Assembly: GCA_009823395.1 (NCBI GenBank)
Contig: CM020502.1
Location: 20,014,944-20,078,943 of the forward strand
Length of the DNA stretch: 64,000 nt
Direction of reading: 5' to 3'
Origin: Thamnaconus septentrionalis
Lineage: Eukaryota > Chordata > Actinopteri > Tetraodontiformes > Monacanthidae
Part shown: positions 1 to 64,000 of the stretch, one piece after another
How the letters are laid out: each line of letters opens with the position of its first letter
How positions within the stretch are numbered: position 1 is the stretch's first letter
Program-made: the position numbers and the translations under genes
The notes under the pieces: model-generated
Seen by the model: the letters and a program-made list of their open reading frames with translations, nothing else
What the model was told of the DNA's origin: nothing
Database searches by the model: none

Positions 1-127
1 TCTCCTAGCCTCCTCGTCACAGGTTGCCTTCCGGACTTTATTAACATGGACGCACTCTGTTTTTCCAACCTGGGCTTAGTCGTCTGCAGTCTGAACAGGT
101 TCCTCGCGTAGTTTGCGGATGACACAA

Positions 128-133
128 TTTATT
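128..133 (-). promoter_or_regulatory. candidate distal polyadenylation signal
   Basis: AATAAA on the gene strand, followed by TTGTGTCATC; a second AATAAA lies at 37-42 with CTGTGACG downstream. Either could end a long 3' UTR. Motif match only. Confidence 0.3.
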
Positions 134-1829
134 AATGCCTCATTTTGCCGTCTCACGTCTAAAAACAACCAGACAAACAAAAAAACAGGAAACATGCAGT
201 GCGACATTCATGCGATGCTTTGAATGCCTTTAAAATATTTTTTTTTTTTCCATTGCATGAAAACATCCATTGAGCAGAGGCCACATTGTACAGTGGGTGC
301 CGATATTTTCGTCTCTGTACTCACACCTATGTAGTGTTTTCTGTCTTGGTCAGGCAGTGCTTTGGTATTCTTGCTCATTTTGAGGTGAGAATTGGCTTTA
401 AACAAGGTGATGGGTTCGTCCAATGAACGTCAGTAAAGTTGCTTCATGTTAAAAAAAATGCAGACAGACGTGATGGGAAACAATGTGACAGCAGGCCCAG
501 GTTAAAAAGAAGAGTTTTTGTTTTTTCCTGTGGAGCACCTGATATACAGTATGTTTGTCCAACAAGTTCACCAACACGTTACGTTGTCTTACCTTTTTTT
601 TTTTTTTTTTTTTTTTTAAATGGTTGCATGAAGAATAACTCACTTTATACCAACACACACACACGCGCACGCGCACACGCGCACACACATCGGCTGAGTC
701 ACTTGTTCAACTTGTGCATTGGTTTGGTTGTTCTATTTGGTACGGTTGTGTTTCTAAAAAGTTTTAGCTTTTGGTTTTTTTCAGTTTTGGCTTTTTCGAC
801 GACATTCTGGATTTACAAACTCAAAAAGAAGAACTTCAGAACTTGGAAGCTACATTTTCACAGGCGTTTCCCAACCAGGAAGTGAAATGAATATTAGAAA
901 AAAACTTAAAAAGCCATCCACAGCCCAGAGAGAGCAACCGAGGAGAGAAGAAGAGATGAAAAAAATAAAGGCCGGTCGTCCCACCCCGACCCTCCCATAA
1001 CCCCCCAAACCCCGCCGCAGAATAAGTAGAAAGCAACGAGACGAGTCCATACATCATAAACAGACACACGATGGAAAGCAAAATAAAAACAAAAAATAAA
1101 AACAAAAATATATTTATATATATGTTCTCAAAAGTTACAGTCTGTTGAGGTTATTTCATATTTCATCCATCCGGGCGAGAACGAAGGCGAAGGTTCGCTG
1201 GCGGAGGACGGCGGGAGGGGACGGGCGTCCGTCTGTCCGTACGACGACAGCAATCACAGCTACAGACTGGACAGACAGACAGACAGACGGACGGGCAGGC
1301 GGACGGATGGGGGGAGGGGGTCTCCTTCAACCTCCCTCCCTCCTCCTCCTTCTCCTCCTCCACCTCCTCCTCCTCGTCCTCCTTCGGTCTGTATTTGGTT
1401 TCGTTGCGGTTCAGTTCGCTCGTGCAGAGCTAGTAGCAGTAGAAGTAGCTTTTGGTTTTTCTTTTGGTTTTACTTTTTGGTTTTGTTTCATCTTTCTTCT
1501 TTTTTTATTTGGTCCACACCTCCTTCTCTTTTTTTCCCGCTCCTCTCTTCCGCCCCGCAGCAGCTTCGGCGGCTCCTCCTCTCGGCTCCTCTCGGCTCCT
1601 GTCCGCTTCTCCTTCTCCTCCTCCTCCTCTTTGCCCCCCTTCCTCTTTTTTTTCCCGTTGGCCCTTTGATCTGATCTTTGGAGACAAAGGAGAGGGGCAG
1701 GTGGGACGGATGGATGGAGGGATGGAGGGGGGGGGGGGTGGTGGTGGTTCGGGGGCAGTGTGGGGAACGCCGGTGCTTCACCTCTTTCTTTTGTTCTTTT
1801 TTTTGGTTTGGACTCACTCTTAATACTTG

Positions 1830-1867
<38 letters not shown>

Positions 1868-2987
1868 ACGTGTTTTTCTGGTTTTTTTTTTTGTTCATTG
1901 CTGAGGGGTTCGTCTGGACACTTTTCTCCCGGGCGAAATCCGGAGACGCTGCCGCCGCCGCCAATGCTTTGGTTTCCAAGAGCGACTGTCTGGTGGTGGG
2001 ATGAGCAGTCTGGAGGGATGACATGGTGGCGGCATGCGGGATGAGAGCAAATAAAAGAGAGGCAAAACAAAGCTGCCTGATGAGGTGGTGGTGGTGGTGG
2101 TGGTGTGGATCCTTCAGAGAGCGTCATCGAGCAAGGTGACAAAACAAGAAAAACGTGACGATGGCGATGATCTTCCTCAACTGAAAACGATACTGAAAAG
2201 TCGCTGAAGGTCGTTTTTTTTTTTTTGTTTTTTTTCCAAAGCAAAGTTGTTGACCTGATTTAAACGGGATCTTCCGACGTTTGTGTCTCGGAGGGGAGGT
2301 GGGGTCTCTCTATTTGCATGCCAGACAGGCACGGTCGGGAATCGCCCCGAAAGTCGTGGCATTTTCGTGGCGCTAAACTCCACCCGCCTGCCACCTGGGA
2401 CGAGACGAAACAAACAGCGTCTGCTTCGGCGATGTGAAGAGGTAGGTCGATATCCTGCACGCGGGATAACCTGCAAAACTTTGGCAAGAAATGTGAGAAA
2501 TAGAAAATGATAGAAAAATAGATGATCTGAGATGAGGAAAAAGAAAAGAACAAAAAGAATCCTTGCTGAAATGTAGAATGTTTGGACTCGGAGCGGAAAA
2601 TGGAGAAGCGGACTGATCCCGCACACAGATCAGAAAGTCTTTGAGAACTAAAGCTTTTCTCTCCGTTAAGTTTTTTCTTTTTTTAAGCAACTTTTTTTTT
2701 GGTCTTCAGTTTTTGGTATTTGGAGATTTTGGTTTTTTCATCTTTGTCAGGTGTGTGTGTCTCTTCTGGCATCTTTTTCCCCCTCCCTCCCTCCCTCGTT
2801 CAGTCGGTCGCGACCCTTCCGAGCTTGTTAAACAAGTCTCTCCTTTTCTCTTCTTAGCCTCCCATTTGTCACACAGTTTTTTTCTTCTTCTCATCCCTGC
2901 CTCATCCTCAGCGAGTTCATTGACTCTCCAGCCGAAGAGCTGAACTGAAACACTCCTCCTGCCTCCTCTACAGCTGCGGATTATTAT

Positions 2988-2993
2988 TTTATT
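2988..2993 (-). promoter_or_regulatory. candidate proximal polyadenylation signal
   Basis: AATAAA on the gene strand, about 335 nt past the stop codon. It lies in an AT-rich pocket inside otherwise GC- and purine-rich DNA. Motif match only. Confidence 0.3.
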
Positions 2994-3327
2994 ATTTGGT
3001 TTCACATTCCCTCCCCCTCCGTTCTCAAGTTCTCTCCATCCTCCTCATCCTCCTCACTCTTCCTCCGTCCGTCGTTGCCGCTGCCCCCCCACATCCGTCT
3101 GTGTGTATTTTTGGCTTCAGAAGACTTCAGCAGGGGGGGTGGGGAGACGCGGGACGGAGGGACGGAGACAAAGTCGGAGACGGATCGGACGGAGAGATGG
3201 CTTTGGTTGAAAGGCGAGGTTGTACATTTTTAGATTTAAAGCTCCATTAACACTCCTCTTCTGCCTCCTCTTCCTCCTCCTCCTCCTCCGGCTCCTCTGA
3301 TAGGACGCTTGGGCCGTCCGTCCGCAG

Positions 3328-61761
<58,434 letters not shown>

Positions 61762-63116
61762 GGTCCTCTGTCGACCTGGGGTCGTCGATTTTTGTCCTTT
61801 TCTTATTTTACTCTCACTTTTCTTCTGCTCCGGGTCCGTCGTCCTTCCGTCGTTTCTTTGGCCTTTCTTCGTCTGCTTTTCTCCCGGTTCGAGGACGACC
61901 GTGCGGGGGCAGGAGAAGGATGCTTTGAGGCGGTATTTTTCGGTCTTTTTTTTTTTTTTTTGGCGTTTTCTTGCGAGTGTCGGGACTTCGACTCTTTGGA
62001 TTCACATCTCTGGGTTCCGGGGAGGTTTCGTTCTGCAGCCCCGGGATAGAGGAGGCGGACGTTGCGGTCCCGTCACTTGCGTGTTCCAACTCTTCCGGCG
62101 CACGCACGCACACACATTCAAGTCAACGCGCACGGGAGCAGCAGCGGCAGAGCAAGGAGGGAGGGCGCGTAACCGCGTCTTGGTAAAGGTAAAAAGCTAG
62201 CAGCGGCTATCCGTGCGGGGGAGGCGATGGAGGAGGTGGAGGAGGACAGCGGCCGGCTCAGAACAACCGGCGCCCCGCTCTCGGCTGCTCTCCGCTGGAT
62301 GCGACGCCGACACGATTAGTCCCCATGTAACCGCGTCCGGTGCGTAAAAGGTCGCGGCGTTGGTTGGCGGCTCTCGGTCCTTCCCCCGGTTCGTTATTCA
62401 GTCCTTGGCTTTGGTTGGGCTCGGTAGAAGACGGACGTATCCTGTTGCGCTGTCATGGGAAAAGTGGAGCAACAACAACGGTGTTCGCGCCGGGCGGATG
62501 AGGAAAAAACTGTCCACGGAGTTGCTGCCGTTTCTTTTTTGGTTTCTCGTCAAGATTTGGTCAGTAGCTGCTGGCTGGTCCGCTGGAAAATGCATGCCCG
62601 CGAAGCGAGGCGATTAAATAAAAAAATTAAAGAAGAAGCAGCGCAAAAACATTCTTTGGCGCAAATTAAAGCGAGCGAGAGGTGGAAATAATCAAATAAT
62701 AATAAAAGTAAGGCTACGCAGGCACCTCCTGTCGGACTTTCGCTCCTCCCTCTCTCCCTTCGTTGTTCCCCTCTCCCTCCTCCTCCTCTACAGCGGCTCG
62801 CTAATTAAACCAAAATCGATAGATAAATAAATGAATAAATCCATAGCAATAAACGCGAGCGCGTCCCCCCCCCTCCTCTGCGCGTTTCCTCGTGCGCTGA
62901 CAGGCGCGAGCCAGACAAAGAGGTGTGGGGAGAGCGAGAGCAGAGATCCCCCCTCGTCCTTCCCCTCGTTTTCTTCTTCTTTTTTTCTTTACGCGGTGGA
63001 GTCTTTTCTTTGGCTTGGCTCCGCCATCCGCCGGTGCTGCGTCGCCTCTCCGCGCTCCTCCTTCAGCCTCCTTCCTCCGGTGTGGAACCTGCCCGACGCT
63101 GCCAAGGAGTGTGAGT

Positions 63117-63179
<63 letters not shown>

Positions 63180-63400
63180 CTCGCCCTGCCGTCCCGTCAC
63201 TTCTGTCTATTCTGTGGGTGAAGCCGGTGTGAGTGTGTGTGATTTTCGGTCCGACACCAACGGAGCCTGAACGCAACTCTGGCACGGCGCGCAGCGCTCC
63301 GGTACGGACGCGAGATAACCCAACCCCCCTCCGCTCTTCTCCCCTCCTTTACACCCCCCTCTCCTCCACCACCACCTCCCCTTCATCCCGACACACTCAC
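61762..63400 (-). promoter_or_regulatory. CpG-rich first-exon/promoter region of pou2f2
   Basis: Immediately upstream of the candidate start codon, GC- and CpG-rich for about 1.6 kb (for example 62040-62350 and 62860-63100). On the gene strand there is no obvious TATA box. This fits a CpG-island promoter with the transcription start somewhere inside. A GT/GC microsatellite (63120-63181) lies within it. Start site and 5' UTR length cannot be read from the sequence. Confidence 0.5.
63120..63181. repeat. (TG)n(CG)n microsatellite in the promoter region
   Basis: TG units to about 63170 then GCGCGCGCGC, an alternating purine-pyrimidine run. Confidence 0.95.
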
Positions 63401-63955
63401 ATTATGCCGGCGAGCATAAAAACAACCCCACTCCGTCATCCTATTCATCCGCTGGACTTCAGCTGTGTTCACGCACGGGGTCCCGCCATTGAAGTTTCGC
63501 AGGGAGGCCGACTGCTGGATTTGTATCATAGAGAAGCTACGCACGTGTGTAAAATCGATATGAAAAGGCATTCATTCTTCAGTGGTATGCTGAATACGGC
63601 CTTAGACACGCGCACGCACGCACACACACCAGCGGTGTCGCCCTCCCTCTGACCACCTTAATCCCGGACAAGACGAGCACGGATCCAGCCAATTGATCTT
63701 CTGATTACTTCATTATAATGAAGCCAATAATCACATCATCGCCGCGGCCTCTGAGAAATCGATCGGCCCTCCACAATGTGCGGACATGAATTCAAAGAGG
63801 AGTGTGTGCGCGTGCGCGTGTGTGTTGAGGAGGGGGGAGGGAGGGTGTCCTTTGATGTATATTTCAGCAGGATGATCCCTCTCCCTCTCATATAAATGTA
63901 GGTGGGCTTGGCCTATGCAAGGTCACCTGCAGCTAGACGTTTTTTTTTTTTTTTC

Positions 63956-64000
<45 letters not shown>
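63401..64000. other. upstream flank
   Basis: No gene recognised. 63660-63800 is unique-looking with homeobox-like motifs (CCAATTGATC, TGATTACTTCATTATAATG, CAATAATCAC) and may be regulatory. The window ends in a CA repeat (63959-64000). Confidence 0.4.

Larger units (their letters stand above)
1..3327 (-). other. 3' UTR and/or downstream flank of pou2f2
   Basis: No coding sequence is recognised here. On the gene strand the DNA is strongly purine-rich, with GGA/GAA blocks (about 1310-1390, 1530-1670, 3010-3070, 3260-3300), a (CA) run at 1834-1865 and a poly-A run at 594-617. Where the transcript ends is not certain. The gene-strand AATAAA nearest the stop is at 2988-2993, others at 1504-1509, 128-133 and 37-42, so the 3' UTR could be about 0.3 to 3.3 kb or continue beyond the window. 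Confidence 0.5.

Noticed and set aside
1411..2244. Long minus-strand frame of 277 codons past the stop of pou2f2
   Set aside because: Lys/Glu/Pro/His low-complexity from purine and CA repeats in the 3' region; no recognisable domain.
2312..2319. Consensus octamer ATTTGCAT beyond the stop codon
   Set aside because: A single 8-mer in 64 kb is expected by chance; nothing around it suggests a promoter.

Overview
The window is vertebrate genomic DNA, almost certainly from a ray-finned (probably percomorph) fish. The protein, the very dense (CA)n/(TG)n microsatellites and the fish-typical Tc1, hAT, Harbinger-like and L2-like remnants all point that way. It holds one recognisable protein-coding gene, on the minus strand: pou2f2, encoding the octamer-binding transcription factor Oct-2. 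The gene runs from a candidate first coding exon at about 61.7 kb down to the stop codon at 3328-3330.

Sixteen coding exons can be assembled by eye. Every junction has GT/AG borders and matching phase. Together they total 2319 nt, or 772 residues plus stop. Exons 2-16 (18250 to 3328) are well supported by homology. Exon 1 (61662-61761) rests on a CpG-rich context, a strong donor and the correct phase. The order is: N-terminal region (exons 1-4), two glutamine-rich activation exons (5 and 6), more Gln/Leu/Pro-rich exons (7, 8), POU-specific domain (9, 10), linker plus homeodomain (11, 12), and Ser/Thr/Pro-rich C-terminus (13-16).

Layout by region. 1-3327: 3' UTR and/or downstream DNA, low complexity. 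3.3-18.3 kb: exons 16 to 2 with short introns carrying transposon remnants. 18.25-61.66 kb: a 43-kb first intron with no recognised coding sequence. It is filled with microsatellites, purine/pyrimidine tracts, five copies of one inverted-repeat DNA element, a hAT-like element, a duplicated repeat with a nested Tc1 remnant, and a CpG-rich patch with a TATA box on the plus strand. 61.6-63.4 kb: CpG-rich first-exon/promoter region. 63.4-64 kb: upstream DNA ending in a CA repeat.

The most interesting signals concern RNA processing. (1) The 74-nt exon 15 lies between UG repeats in the pre-mRNA. Skipping it would move exon 16 into a second frame that stays open for 111 codons. (2) Two Tc1-derived copies in opposite orientation flank the three exons that encode the POU-specific domain and half the homeodomain, a layout that could favour a 549-nt circular RNA. 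(3) A CA repeat sits just downstream of the donor of the polyglutamine exon.
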